Below, one piece after another: positions 24,434 through 33,684 of a stretch of 64,000 nt of DNA (the first letter of the stretch is position 1; every line of letters starts with the position of its first letter). Location of the stretch: NCBI RefSeq assembly GCF_964246085.1, contig NZ_CAXTPD010000008.1. One strand, written 5' to 3'. The stretch comes from Brotaphodocola sp003480315 (GTDB lineage: Bacteria > Bacillota > Clostridia > Lachnospirales > Lachnospiraceae). A program made the position numbers and the translations under genes. Below the pieces are notes generated by a model. That model ran no database searches, was not told where the DNA came from, and worked only from the letters and a program-made list of their open reading frames with translations.

Positions 24434-24664
24434 AAAATCAGTCCTTTCTTTTCCAGAATCTGTTACAGATTTGTGTGCTACAAAAATGAAATATTCCATT
24501 CACACAAATTAAATATATGTAACAAATTTGTAACATATGAACGATAAGTCCTTATTTTACACATTTTTTTTGATTTGTCAAGGAAAAAACGAAAAGCAGG
24601 TCTGTTTCTGCCCTGGAAAATACAAAAAGTCACAGAAAAAACACAGATTTTTCAGGCAAACCTC
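24434..24664 (-). promoter_or_regulatory. upstream region of the 3D-domain gene
   Basis: About 230 A/T-rich bp between divergent genes. The heptamer TGTTACA/TGTAACA occurs three times (around 24461, 24518 and 24529), suggesting a binding site or promoter elements. I could not define a -35/-10 pair with confidence. Confidence 0.3.
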
Positions 24665-24693
24665 TTGACAAACTACATAGGGTAAAGTATATT
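24665..24693 (+). promoter_or_regulatory. heat-shock operon promoter
   Basis: Consensus TTGACA (24665-24670), 17-bp spacer, TATATT (24688-24693), directly upstream of the CIRCE element. Confidence 0.88.
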
Positions 24694-24705
24694 AATCACA
24701 GAATG

Positions 24706-24732
24706 TTAGCACTCCTTGATGATGAGTGCTAA
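24706..24732 (+). promoter_or_regulatory. CIRCE operator
   Basis: TTAGCACTC-N9-GAGTGCTAA, a perfect match to the HrcA binding site. It lies between the promoter and hrcA, so HrcA represses its own operon and heat relieves this. Confidence 0.97.
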
Positions 24733-24753
24733 CAAGAAGAAGGAGGCGGCAGA

Positions 24754-25788
24754 ATGGAACTGGATGATCGTAAAGTTACTATATTAAAAGCTATCATCAA
24801 GACTTATCTGGAAACAGGTGAGCCGGTGGGTTCCAGAACCATTTCCAAATATACGGATTTAAAACTGAGTTCCGCAACCATCCGAAACGAAATGTCGGAT
24901 CTGGAGGAGATGGGATATATCCAGCAGCCCCATACATCGGCGGGACGGATCCCATCCGATAAAGGCTACCGCTTCTATGTAGACCAGATCATGCAGGAAA
25001 AAGAACAGGAAGTCACGGAGGTCAAAAGCCTGATGATCAAAAGGGTTGACCGTGTGGAACTGGTCTTAAAGAAGCTGGCACAGCTTCTGGCTAACAACAC
25101 CAACTATGCTGCCATGATCAGTGGTCCGCAGTATCACCAGAACAAGCTGAAATTCATCCAGCTGTCTCGGATGGAGGAAAACAAACTCCTGGTGGTCATC
25201 GTGGTAGAGGGAAACCTCATTAAGAATGCCATGGTGAATGTACCGGAGTCGGTGAGCCAGGAAGATATCCTGAACCTTAACATCCTTTTAAACAGCGCGC
25301 TTAACGGTCTCACCATTGAGCAGATCAATCTGGATGTTATCACAAAGCTCAAACAGCAGGCCGGCGTTCACAGTCAGATCGTAGATCTTGTATTAAATGA
25401 AGTAGCCGGAGCAATCCGGGCCGATGAGGAAGATCTTCAGATCTACACAAGCGGTGCTACCAACATTTTCAAATATCCGGAGCTGAGCGACGGTGAGAAA
25501 GCAAGCCAGCTGATCAGTACACTGGAACAGAAGGATAAGCTCCAGGAGCTCATTGCAGATGTAAATGAGTCGGAGGACAGCAATGGAATCCAGGTTTACA
25601 TTGGAGACGAGACACCGCTTCAGACCATGAAGGACTGCAGCGTGGTCACTGCCAACTATGAGCTGGGCGAAGGTATCCGCGGTACCATTGGTATCATCGG
25701 ACCAAAGCGGATGGATTACGAAAGAGTACTCAGTACGCTGAAGCATCTGATGAAGCAGCTGGATGCCACCTATAAAAATGAGAGTTAG
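24754..25788 (+). CDS. hrcA: heat-inducible transcription repressor HrcA
   Basis: A 344-residue repressor that binds CIRCE. The winged helix is N-terminal (ILKAIIKTYLETGEPVGSRT, SSATIRNEMSDLEEMGYIQQPHTSAGRIPSDKGYR). The C-terminal domain holds VYIGDETPLQTMKDCSVVTANY and GTIGIIGPKRMDYERV. GGAGG lies 8 nt before the ATG. It is first gene of the hrcA-grpE-dnaK-dnaJ operon. Confidence 0.97.
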   Translation: MELDDRKVTILKAIIKTYLETGEPVGSRTISKYTDLKLSSATIRNEMSDLEEMGYIQQPHTSAGRIPSDKGYRFYVDQIMQEKEQEVTEVKSLMIKRVDRVELVLKKLAQLLANNTNYAAMISGPQYHQNKLKFIQLSRMEENKLLVVIVVEGNLIKNAMVNVPESVSQEDILNLNILLNSALNGLTIEQINLDVITKLKQQAGVHSQIVDLVLNEVAGAIRADEEDLQIYTSGATNIFKYPELSDGEKASQLISTLEQKDKLQELIADVNESEDSNGIQVYIGDETPLQTMKDCSVVTANYELGEGIRGTIGIIGPKRMDYERVLSTLKHLMKQLDATYKNES

Positions 25789-25827
25789 TGTGTCAGAGAT
25801 GACGCCGATAAAGAAAGGCGATAAACC

Positions 25828-26433
25828 ATGAGTCAGAAAGAAAAAGAAGTAAAGCAGAGTGCCGCTGAGGTCGAAAACGAAAATCTTGAGACTGAGCACA
25901 CTGAAGCAGATAATGGCGAAACCTCCGCAGGAACCGAAAACCAGGAGGCAGAAACCAGGGAAAACGAAGCAAAAGAAGCAAAGGACGCAAAGAAAGATCC
26001 AAAAGATGCTCAGATTGAGGAACTTCAGGATCGATTAAAACGCCAGATGGCCGAGTTTGATAATTTCCGCAAGCGTACGGAAAAAGAGAAGGCTGCCATG
26101 TACGAGATCGGAGCGAAGGATATCATCGAGAAGATCCTTCCGGTGTTAGACAACTTCGAGAGAGGTCTGGCAGCCGTGCCGGAGGATGAGAAGGGTTCTT
26201 CCTTCGCCGAAGGCATTGAAAAGATCTACAAGCAGTTCGTGAAAACTCTGGAAGATGCCGGAGTGGAATCGATCGAGGCAGTAGGCAAGCAGTTCGACCC
26301 GAACTTGCACAACGCAGTGATGCATGTGGAGGATGAGAAGTACGGCGAGAATGAGATCGCCATGGAACTGCAGAAGGGTTACAAGTACCGCGGCAGCGTG
26401 GTACGCCACAGCATGGTTCAGGTTGCAAACTAA
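25828..26433 (+). CDS. grpE: nucleotide exchange factor GrpE
   Basis: A 201-residue cochaperone that releases ADP from DnaK. The first ~65 residues are a highly acidic, disordered Glu-rich segment; a long coiled coil follows (AQIEELQDRLKRQMAEFDNFRKR), then the beta-domain signature AVGKQFDPNLHNAVMHV and the ending GYKYRGSVVRHSMVQV. Third-party spacing and order fit the standard Bacillota operon. Confidence 0.97.
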   Translation: MSQKEKEVKQSAAEVENENLETEHTEADNGETSAGTENQEAETRENEAKEAKDAKKDPKDAQIEELQDRLKRQMAEFDNFRKRTEKEKAAMYEIGAKDIIEKILPVLDNFERGLAAVPEDEKGSSFAEGIEKIYKQFVKTLEDAGVESIEAVGKQFDPNLHNAVMHVEDEKYGENEIAMELQKGYKYRGSVVRHSMVQVAN

Positions 26434-26494
26434 ACCAGCTGCGAAACTTAGCGTATTATCAAAAATTGTTTGAATAGAGCAGGAGGAAAACATT

Positions 26495-28366
26495 ATGAGT
26501 AAGATTATTGGTATTGATTTAGGAACCACAAACAGCTGTGTAGCAGTTATGGAGGGTGGTAAACCGGTAGTTATCCCGAACCAGGAAGGCTCCAGAACCA
26601 CACCGTCTGTCGTAGCATTCACCAAGACCGGTGAGCGTCTGGTAGGTGAGCCGGCAAAGCGTCAGGCAGTTACCAACGCAGACAGAACCATTGCTTCCAT
26701 TAAGAGACATATGGGTACAGACTATAAAGTAACCATCGACGGTAAAAGCTATACTCCGCAGGAAATCTCTGCTATGATCCTGCAGAAGTTAAAAGCAGAT
26801 GCAGAGGCTTATCTGGGTGAGACCGTAAGCGAGGCTGTTATCACTGTTCCGGCATACTTCAACGATGCACAGCGTCAGGCAACCAAGGATGCCGGTAAGA
26901 TCGCAGGTCTGGATGTAAAGCGTATCATCAACGAGCCGACCGCGGCAGCGCTGGCATACGGCCTGGACAACGAGAATGAGCAGAAGATCATGGTATACGA
27001 CTTAGGCGGCGGTACCTTCGATGTATCCCTCATCGAGATTGGTGACGGCGTAATCGAGGTTCTTTCCACCAACGGTGATACTCACTTAGGCGGTGATGAT
27101 TTCGATAACCGCATTACCCAGTGGCTGGTTGACGAGTTCAAGAAGGCTGAGGGCGTAGACCTGTCCGGCGATAAGATGGCAATGCAGAGACTGAAAGAGG
27201 CCGCAGAGAAGGCAAAGAAGGAGCTTTCTACCGCAACCACCACCAACATCAACCTGCCGTTCATCACTGCAACCGCTGAGGGCCCGAAGCATCTGGATAT
27301 GAACCTGACCAGAGCAAAATTCGACGAGCTGACCCACGACCTCATCGAGAGAACAGCAGTTCCGGTACAGAACGCATTAAAAGACGGCGGCGTAACCACC
27401 GCTGAGCTTGGAAAGGTTCTGTTAGTCGGCGGTTCCACCCGTATGCTGGCAGCTCAGGAGAAAGTAAAACAGATGACCGGCAAGGAGCCGAACAAGTCCT
27501 TAAACCCGGATGAGTGCGTAGCCATCGGTGCTGCTATCCAGGGCGGTAAGCTTGCTGGCGATGCCGGCGCAGGTGATATCCTTCTTCTGGATGTAACTCC
27601 GCTGTCCCTGTCCATTGAGACCATGGGAGGCATTGCTACCAGACTGATCGAGAGAAACACTACCATTCCGACCAAGAAGAGCCAGATCTTCTCTACCGCA
27701 GCTGATAACCAGGAGGCAGTAGATATCCACGTTGTACAGGGTGAGCGTGAGTTTGCACGTGACAACAAGACCCTTGGCCAGTTCCGCCTGGACGGTATCC
27801 TTCCGGCAAGAAGAGGTGTTCCGCAGATTGAGGTTACGTTCGATATCGATGCAAACGGTATCGTAAATGTATCCGCTAAGGATCTTGGCACCGGCAAAGA
27901 GCAGCATATCACCATTACCTCCGGCTCCAACATGTCTGAGGCTGATATCGATAAGGCAGTGAAAGAGGCTGCTGAGTTTGAAGCACAGGATAAGAAGAGA
28001 AAAGAGGCAATTGATGCCAGAAACGATGCAGATGCTATGGTATTCCAGACCGAGAAGGCATTAAGCGAGGTTGGCGATAAGATTGATGCAAATGACAAGG
28101 CTGCTGTTGAGGCTGACTTAAGCGCACTGAAAGAAGCCATCAACCGTGCTCCGATCGACAACATGACCGATGCTCAGGTTGAGGACATCAAGGCTGGCAA
28201 GGAGAAACTGATGAATAGCGCTCAGGCATTATTCAGCAAGGTTTATGAGGCAGCTCAGGGTGCCGCAAATGCACAGGGCGCAGCTGGTGCACAGGGTGCA
28301 GGCGCAGCAGGAAGCAACGCAGGCAGCAACGATGATGTCATCGATGGTGACTTCAAGGAAGTATAA
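26495..28366 (+). CDS. dnaK: molecular chaperone DnaK
   Basis: Hsp70, 623 residues, typical for Bacillota. The ATPase domain has IGIDLGTTNSCVAVMEGG, VYDLGGGTFDVSLIEIGDG and VLLVGGSTRM. The substrate domain starts about residue 360 (DVTPLSLSIETMGG). The C-terminal lid ends in an Ala/Gly/Asn-rich tail and acidic NDDVIDGDFKEV. AGGAGG precedes the ATG. Codon use is biased, as expected for high expression. Confidence 0.99.
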   Translation: MSKIIGIDLGTTNSCVAVMEGGKPVVIPNQEGSRTTPSVVAFTKTGERLVGEPAKRQAVTNADRTIASIKRHMGTDYKVTIDGKSYTPQEISAMILQKLKADAEAYLGETVSEAVITVPAYFNDAQRQATKDAGKIAGLDVKRIINEPTAAALAYGLDNENEQKIMVYDLGGGTFDVSLIEIGDGVIEVLSTNGDTHLGGDDFDNRITQWLVDEFKKAEGVDLSGDKMAMQRLKEAAEKAKKELSTATTTNINLPFITATAEGPKHLDMNLTRAKFDELTHDLIERTAVPVQNALKDGGVTTAELGKVLLVGGSTRMLAAQEKVKQMTGKEPNKSLNPDECVAIGAAIQGGKLAGDAGAGDILLLDVTPLSLSIETMGGIATRLIERNTTIPTKKSQIFSTAADNQEAVDIHVVQGEREFARDNKTLGQFRLDGILPARRGVPQIEVTFDIDANGIVNVSAKDLGTGKEQHITITSGSNMSEADIDKAVKEAAEFEAQDKKRKEAIDARNDADAMVFQTEKALSEVGDKIDANDKAAVEADLSALKEAINRAPIDNMTDAQVEDIKAGKEKLMNSAQALFSKVYEAAQGAANAQGAAGAQGAGAAGSNAGSNDDVIDGDFKEV

Positions 28367-28389
28367 TAGTAACGTAGAAGGAAAGCATC

Positions 28390-29541
28390 ATGGCAGAGAG
28401 TAAGAGAGATTATTACGAAGTCCTTGGCGTTCCGAAGAACGCCGATGAGGCTGCTTTGAAAAAAGCATATCGTGTTCTTGCAAAGAAGTATCACCCGGAC
28501 AGTAATCCGGGTGATGCTGAGGCAGAGCGCAAATTCAAGGAAGCATCCGAGGCGTACAGCGTCTTAAGTGACCCGGAGAAGAGAAGAAAGTATGATCAGT
28601 TTGGTCATGCTGCTTTTGAGGGTGGAGCAGGTGGCGGTGCCGGTGGATTCGGTGGTTTCGATTTTAATGGAGCCGACATGGGAGACATCTTCGGAGATAT
28701 CTTCGGAGATATCTTTGGTGGTGGAAGAAGCCGTGGCGGCAGCCAGTATAATGGTCCGATGCGTGGCGCCAATGTTAGAACCGCAATCCGCATTACCTTT
28801 GAGGAGGCCGTATTCGGCTGTGAAAAGGAAATTGAGATCAATTACAAAGAAGAGTGCGCGACCTGTCACGGTACCGGAGCAAAGCCGGGCACTTCACCGG
28901 AAACCTGTAAGAAGTGCGGCGGTAAGGGTAAGATCATCTACACCCAGCAGTCCTTCTTCGGTCAGGTGCAGAATGTCCAGACCTGTCCGGATTGCGGCGG
29001 CAAGGGCAAAGTGATCAAAGAAAAATGCTCTGACTGCTATGGAAGCGGTTATATTACCAGAAAGAAGAAATTTAAGGTTACAATTCCGGCCGGTATCGAT
29101 AATGGCCAGAGTGTACGCTGCGCAGGCGGCGGTGAGCCTGGCGTGAACGGTGGCGAGAGAGGTGACCTCCTGGTTGAGGCAGTTGTATCCCAGCATCCGG
29201 TATTCAAACGTCAGGATGTGAATATCTTCTCCACGGTACCGATCTCCTTCGCTACAGCAGCGCTGGGCGGCCCGATCCGCATCAAGACGGTAGACGGAGA
29301 GGTCGAGTATGAGGTCAAAGCGGGAACCCAGACCGATACGCGTGTCCGCTTAAAGGGCAAGGGCGTACCTTCTCTGCGTAACCGTAATTTACGCGGTGAT
29401 CACTATGTGACTCTGGTTGTTCAGGTGCCGGAGCGTCTGACGGAGGCACAGAAGGAAGCACTGAGGAATTTCGATGCGGTCATGCATGGAGAAGCGCCGA
29501 CAGAAGGAAAACATAAGAAAAAGGGACTTTTTTCTAAATAG
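28390..29541 (+). CDS. dnaJ: chaperone protein DnaJ
   Basis: Type I J-protein, 383 residues. The J domain is DYYEVLGVPKNADEAALKKA with the HPD loop (KKYHPDSNPGD). A Gly/Phe-rich linker has a short repeat GDIFGDIFGDIFGGG. Four CxxCxGxG zinc repeats follow (CATCHGTGAKPG, CKKCGGKGK, CPDCGGKGK, CSDCYGSGY), then the C-terminal substrate domains. It is the last gene of the heat-shock operon and is followed by a terminator. Confidence 0.98.
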   Translation: MAESKRDYYEVLGVPKNADEAALKKAYRVLAKKYHPDSNPGDAEAERKFKEASEAYSVLSDPEKRRKYDQFGHAAFEGGAGGGAGGFGGFDFNGADMGDIFGDIFGDIFGGGRSRGGSQYNGPMRGANVRTAIRITFEEAVFGCEKEIEINYKEECATCHGTGAKPGTSPETCKKCGGKGKIIYTQQSFFGQVQNVQTCPDCGGKGKVIKEKCSDCYGSGYITRKKKFKVTIPAGIDNGQSVRCAGGGEPGVNGGERGDLLVEAVVSQHPVFKRQDVNIFSTVPISFATAALGGPIRIKTVDGEVEYEVKAGTQTDTRVRLKGKGVPSLRNRNLRGDHYVTLVVQVPERLTEAQKEALRNFDAVMHGEAPTEGKHKKKGLFSK

Positions 29542-29545
29542 AGTT

Positions 29546-29577
29546 AACCCGTAGGCTGTAAATAGTCTACGGGTTTT
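29546..29577 (+). terminator. terminator of the heat-shock operon
   Basis: AACCCGTAG (29546-29554) pairs with CTACGGGTT (29567-29575), ending in TTTT. Confidence 0.85.
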
Positions 29578-29617
29578 CGATGCCATAAAAAGAATAAAGA
29601 AGGGATGAAAAAAGTCA

Positions 29618-30091
29618 ATGGAGAAGGAACGGGCAAAACTATTAGATGAATTGTTGAACCAAATCGATCGGGCATATGATTTAATGGAAGAATATGATTC
29701 TATATCGAGAAAATATGGGGAAGTGATTTTATATCAGGTTGAAGCTCATTTGATAAAATATATCGGGGAGCATCCAGGAACGACGGTTTCAGATATAGCA
29801 CAAGATTTGAATAAAACCAGCAGTGCAGCGAGTCAGATGGTGAAAAAACTGCAGACAAAAGGATTGATTGAACAAATAAAAAATGAAAAAAATAGGAGAA
29901 ATACTTTTTTAAATTTGACATCTGCTGGATGGAGCTTGTATGAGGCAAGAGAAAAATTTGAGCAACATTGCTATGAACGGACATTTGAGTATTTAGCAGA
30001 GTTTTCAGAAAAAGAAATAGAAGTAGTATGCAGGATATTGGATAGGATGAACCAAACCTTTAAATTAGATATAGAGGACAGCAAAATGTAA
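29618..30091 (+). CDS. MarR family transcriptional regulator
   Basis: A 157-residue winged-helix regulator. The recognition region is TVSDIAQDLNKTSSAASQMVKKLQTKGLIEQIKNEKNRR with the wing after it; N- and C-terminal helices form the dimer. The gene and the next two are visibly A/T-rich with AAA/ATA-type codons, unlike the neighbouring chaperone and rnf genes, hinting at recent acquisition. It likely controls the downstream lyase and symporter genes. Confidence 0.88.
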   Translation: MEKERAKLLDELLNQIDRAYDLMEEYDSISRKYGEVILYQVEAHLIKYIGEHPGTTVSDIAQDLNKTSSAASQMVKKLQTKGLIEQIKNEKNRRNTFLNLTSAGWSLYEAREKFEQHCYERTFEYLAEFSEKEIEVVCRILDRMNQTFKLDIEDSKM

Positions 30092-30120
30092 AACATGCAT
30101 AAAAGTGCATGTTTTATTTT
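30090..30120 (+). terminator. terminator after the MarR gene
   Basis: AAACATGCA (30091-30099) pairs with TGCATGTTT (30106-30114), then TATTTTG. Confidence 0.7.
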
Positions 30121-30134
30121 GTTTATTTAAGGTG

Positions 30135-30165
30135 TTTACATATGCGGAGAAAGATGATATTATCT
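30135..30165 (+). promoter_or_regulatory. promoter of the PatB/AGCS genes with overlapping palindrome
   Basis: TTTACA (30135-30140), 17-bp spacer, TATTAT (30158-30163). A near-perfect palindrome AGATGATATTATCT (30152-30165; 12 of 14 positions symmetrical) covers the -10, a natural place for MarR repression. Confidence 0.6.
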
Positions 30166-30213
30166 TACCATAAGAATAATTAAGTATCTAAATAATACAA
30201 AAGGAGAGGGAAA

Positions 30214-31392
30214 ATGAAGTATAATTTTGATGAAATTATTGACAGAAGTAATACCTACAGCTTTAAAAGAGATTGTTTACCTGAAGGAGCACCTAAAGAC
30301 AGTCTTTCTTTTTGGGTTGCAGATATGGATTTTCCTTGTGCTGATCCTGTTATAGAAGCACTGCATCAAAGAATTGATAGGAAGATATACGGTTATACAG
30401 CATATGACAACCAAGATGTCTATGAGGCTGTATCAGGATGGTTTATGAGACAATATGGATGGAAAATAGAAAGAGAAGAACTATCATTTAGTCCTGGAGT
30501 TGTTCCTGCGCTTGCATTTCTGATTCGGGCCTTAACAGAGCCGGGAGATGGAATCATCATTCAGCGGCCAGTATACTACCCATTTACAATTAAAATTGAA
30601 AATGCAGGAAGAAGGGTTGTAAATAATCCGCTGATCCATGATGGAAATACATATAGGATGGATTATACTGATCTTGAAGAAAAATTGAAAAATCCGCAAA
30701 ATAAAGGAATTATTATTTGCAGTCCACATAATCCAGTAGGTCGCGTATGGACTGAAGATGAGTTGAGACAGTTAGTGGATCTTTGTAAGAAATACAATAA
30801 ATGGATTATTTCTGATGAAATTCATTGTGATTTGACAAGAAAGGGCGTGAAGCATCATCCGCTTTTAACTGTGGCACCAGATTATAAAGATCAGATTATT
30901 GCATGTACTGCACCAAGTAAAACATTTAACTTGGCAGGAATGCAGATATCTAATATTGTGATTCCGAATAAAGAATATAAAGCAAAATTTGATTTTCTGT
31001 TAGATGATTGCTTTGGTTTAATGGCTGCACCTCTGGGGATTTCTGCAATGATTGCTGCATATACACACGGAGAAGAATGGCTTGATCAGGTTCGACAGTA
31101 TATCGATGAAAATATTGCTTATGTGCATGATTTCCTTCAAAAAAATATGCCAGAAGTTACTATGTCAGATACGCAGGGAACGTATTTAATATGGTTGGAT
31201 TTCAGAGCATATTGCAATGATGAGAAAAAGCTGGAGAAGCTTATGCACGAGAGTGCGAAGGTTGCCTTGGATGAAGGTTATATTTTTGGGGATGAGGGAA
31301 AGGGCTTTGAAAGAATTAATATGGCCAGTCCGAGAAGTATGATTGTAGAATGTATGGAACGGATTCATAAAGCATTGAAACCAGAAGTGTAA
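30214..31392 (+). CDS. MalY/PatB family PLP-dependent C-S lyase/aminotransferase
   Basis: A 392-residue fold-type I PLP enzyme of the PatB/MalY group, which cleaves cystathionine and other cysteine S-conjugates to thiol, pyruvate and ammonia. Typical segments: LSFWVADMDFPCADPVIEAL, IYGYTAYD, SPHNPVGRVW, ISDEIHCDLTRKGVKHHPL and the PLP lysine in APSKTFNLAGMQIS. AGGAG precedes the ATG. It is followed 33 bp later by an AGCS symporter, so the pair could import and break down an amino acid or S-conjugate. Confidence 0.9.
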   Translation: MKYNFDEIIDRSNTYSFKRDCLPEGAPKDSLSFWVADMDFPCADPVIEALHQRIDRKIYGYTAYDNQDVYEAVSGWFMRQYGWKIEREELSFSPGVVPALAFLIRALTEPGDGIIIQRPVYYPFTIKIENAGRRVVNNPLIHDGNTYRMDYTDLEEKLKNPQNKGIIICSPHNPVGRVWTEDELRQLVDLCKKYNKWIISDEIHCDLTRKGVKHHPLLTVAPDYKDQIIACTAPSKTFNLAGMQISNIVIPNKEYKAKFDFLLDDCFGLMAAPLGISAMIAAYTHGEEWLDQVRQYIDENIAYVHDFLQKNMPEVTMSDTQGTYLIWLDFRAYCNDEKKLEKLMHESAKVALDEGYIFGDEGKGFERINMASPRSMIVECMERIHKALKPEV

Positions 31393-31425
31393 TTTACTGA
31401 ATACAGAGGAGAAAGGGAGATTGGT

Positions 31426-32889
31426 ATGGAAGTGCTTACCAGCATTTTAAATTTTTTTGACACCGTTTTGTGGAGCAGCCCGTTAATTTATATTTCCATT
31501 TTTGTTGGACTTCTCTATACTGTTGGCTTAAAGGGATTTCAAGTTCGATACTTAAAACAAATGGTGAATAGCGTTTTTGAAAAGAGTGCAGATAGTGAAT
31601 CCTCCACATCATTTGAAGCATTTGCTTTGACGGTTGCGGCAAGAGTTGGAACGGGAAATATTGTAGGCGTTGCAACTGCAATTGCAGCAGGTGGCCCTGG
31701 TGCAGTATTCTGGATGTGGGTTATGGCAATTCTGGGAGCGGCAACATCTTTTGCAGAAAATACGTTAGCTCAGGTGTATAAAGAAAAGGTTGACGGAATG
31801 TATCGGGGTGGTACTTCATTTTTTGTAAAAAAGGGACTTGGCCTGGGATGGTTTGGAACCGTATTTGCATTTTGCAGCCTTTTGAATTGTGGCATTTTGC
31901 ATACAACACAGCCGAACTCCATTGCTGATGCAATGTATAATGCTTTTGGTGTTCCACACTGGATTGTGGGAGTTATCATGGTAATTATAGCCGCAATTAT
32001 CATTTCAGGTGGCTTAAAAAGTATTATTCGATTTACATCAAAGATTGTACCGATCATGTGCCTTCTGTACCTGGGAGTTACTTTAATTGTACTTGGCGTT
32101 AATATCACTAAAATTCCGGCAGTATTTGCGCTTATTTTTAAAAGTGCATTTGGTAAAGATGCAATTTTTGGTGGTATGGTGGGATCAGCAATTGCATATG
32201 GTATCAAGAGAGGTGTCTATTCAAGTGAAGCAGGTATGGGAACTACACCTCAAGCAGCAGCAATTGCGGGAGTATCTCACCCGGCAAAGGTTGGTTTGAC
32301 ACAGGCTTTATCCGTATATGTTGATACATTACTGGTTTGTACCGCAACAGCCTTAATGATTTTACTTGCCGGTACATATAATGTAACAGATGCGGCGGGG
32401 AGTGTATTGTATGAAGGTATTAGCGGAGTCAATGCTGGTGTTGGTTTTACACAGGGAGCACTGGATTCTGTAATTCATGGTTTCGGTTATCCAATGATAG
32501 CGGTTATGCTGGCATTATTTTCATTTACGACATTAGTAGGCTGCTTTAATATTTCTGAATCTGATTTGATTTATATGTTCAAGGGATATTCAAAAAGTAA
32601 GACTGCACAGATTTTGTTCAAAATATGGTTTTTGATTCCAATCTTTATTGGATGTATTTCAAGTACAGAATTTGCATGGTTGTGTGCGGATATTGGAACT
32701 GGAGCATCTTGTTGGGTTACGTTAATTGCAGTAATTTTTATGTTCCCAATTGTGAGAAAAGTTTGGAACGATTATGAAAAACAATTTAAGGATGGAAAGG
32801 ATCCTATTTTCCGACCAGACAACTGCGGCATAAAAAATGCTGATCTCTGGAATGAAATAGCAAATGAATATGAAAAGAAACTGAAATAA
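31426..32889 (+). CDS. sodium:alanine (AGCS family) symporter
   Basis: A 487-residue Na+- or H+-coupled amino-acid transporter with about 11 helices. Family hallmarks are FEAFALTVAARVGTGNIVGVATAI, GAVFWMWVMAILGAATSFAE, and RGVYSSEAGMGTTPQAAAIAG. It shares the A/T-rich composition of the two preceding genes. With PatB it may form an amino-acid scavenging unit; alanine, glycine or another small amino acid is the likely cargo. Confidence 0.93.
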   Translation: MEVLTSILNFFDTVLWSSPLIYISIFVGLLYTVGLKGFQVRYLKQMVNSVFEKSADSESSTSFEAFALTVAARVGTGNIVGVATAIAAGGPGAVFWMWVMAILGAATSFAENTLAQVYKEKVDGMYRGGTSFFVKKGLGLGWFGTVFAFCSLLNCGILHTTQPNSIADAMYNAFGVPHWIVGVIMVIIAAIIISGGLKSIIRFTSKIVPIMCLLYLGVTLIVLGVNITKIPAVFALIFKSAFGKDAIFGGMVGSAIAYGIKRGVYSSEAGMGTTPQAAAIAGVSHPAKVGLTQALSVYVDTLLVCTATALMILLAGTYNVTDAAGSVLYEGISGVNAGVGFTQGALDSVIHGFGYPMIAVMLALFSFTTLVGCFNISESDLIYMFKGYSKSKTAQILFKIWFLIPIFIGCISSTEFAWLCADIGTGASCWVTLIAVIFMFPIVRKVWNDYEKQFKDGKDPIFRPDNCGIKNADLWNEIANEYEKKLK

Positions 32890-32892
32890 GAA

Positions 32893-32930
32893 GACTACCG
32901 CATGCCAATTTGGTATGCGGTAGTTCTTTT
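32893..32930 (+). terminator. terminator after the AGCS symporter
   Basis: ACTACCGCATGCC (32894-32906) pairs with GGTATGCGGTAGT (32912-32924, one G-T) and runs into TCTTTTG. Confidence 0.88.
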
Positions 32931-33580
32931 GTTAGGGTAAGACCCTGTTCTCCATTGAGGAGTTTTTCGCTGATTGCAACCCTAATTTTTTAGGTTTTGA
33001 AAATGATCCTGCTCAGAGGAAGAAAACATAGCAGTGTGATAGAGTGTAATGCATCAAAGGATTTCGTAAATAGTTTGATTTGTGATTGGTTTTGCTTTGT
33101 GTTCTTCTTTTGAACGAGATCTTTTCATCCGTTCATATGGATAATGCAGAGAATGAAGGTTTTATTGCAGAAAAGAAAAAATTACGGGATGAAAAGAATC
33201 AGTAAAGGCAGGCAGAAAGAAGTATGGCATAGGAGGAAGACTGTAGGCTGGATAGGTTCATACTTATAAGTGTTACAGATAATACTTATAAGTAAAAACT
33301 ATAAATGCTGATAAGCGAAAAAAAGTACATATTTCTCGACTAAAAATTAACGAAACAAAATTCTGAAAAATACGAACAAATTCCAGTGGAATTCCGGCAG
33401 AAACCAGATTCCAAACTATCCGGGAAATGTGTCGAATACAACATGTTTTTTTACAAAAACAAGAGGCGGTTTCCTTCTGCTAACATTGTTGGTGAATTAA
33501 CAAAAATTCTGACCGAAAATTGTGAATCTGCTCTGCTTTTCAGGAAAAGCCGATGGTTACATTGTATACAATATGTAATT
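32931..33580. other. gene-free region between AGCS and rnf
   Basis: About 650 A/T-rich bp without a supported gene. Short broken frames around 33130-33260 (a Lys/Glu-rich stretch with stops) may be a decayed gene but match nothing I recognise. Two copies of the palindromic 11-mer TACTTATAAGT lie at 33261-33271 and 33283-33293. Confidence 0.4.
33261..33293. promoter_or_regulatory. paired palindromic 11-mers, candidate operator
   Basis: TACTTATAAGT occurs twice with starts 22 bp apart, about two helical turns; its inner 10 bases form a perfect palindrome. The arrangement resembles cooperative repressor sites, but it lies ~320 bp upstream of the rnf promoter, and no target gene is obvious. Confidence 0.35.
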
Positions 33581-33585
33581 TTTGA

Positions 33586-33614
33586 TTGTCTGAAACCGTG
33601 AATTATGTTATACT
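33586..33614 (+). promoter_or_regulatory. promoter of the rnf operon
   Basis: TTGTCT (33586-33591), 17-bp spacer, and extended -10 TGTTATACT (TATACT at 33609-33614). The leader is about 65 nt. Confidence 0.6.
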
Positions 33615-33684
33615 GACCGTGATGGCAAAACGAGAGATTTTGTCGATAGCAAGTTGAAAATGTATAGAAAGAGGGTAAAGGAAA

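Noticed and set aside
33130..33260. Decayed gene in the AGCS-rnf gap
   Set aside because: Only short Lys/Glu-rich fragments with several stops are visible; no family could be recognised, so it is not annotated as a pseudogene.
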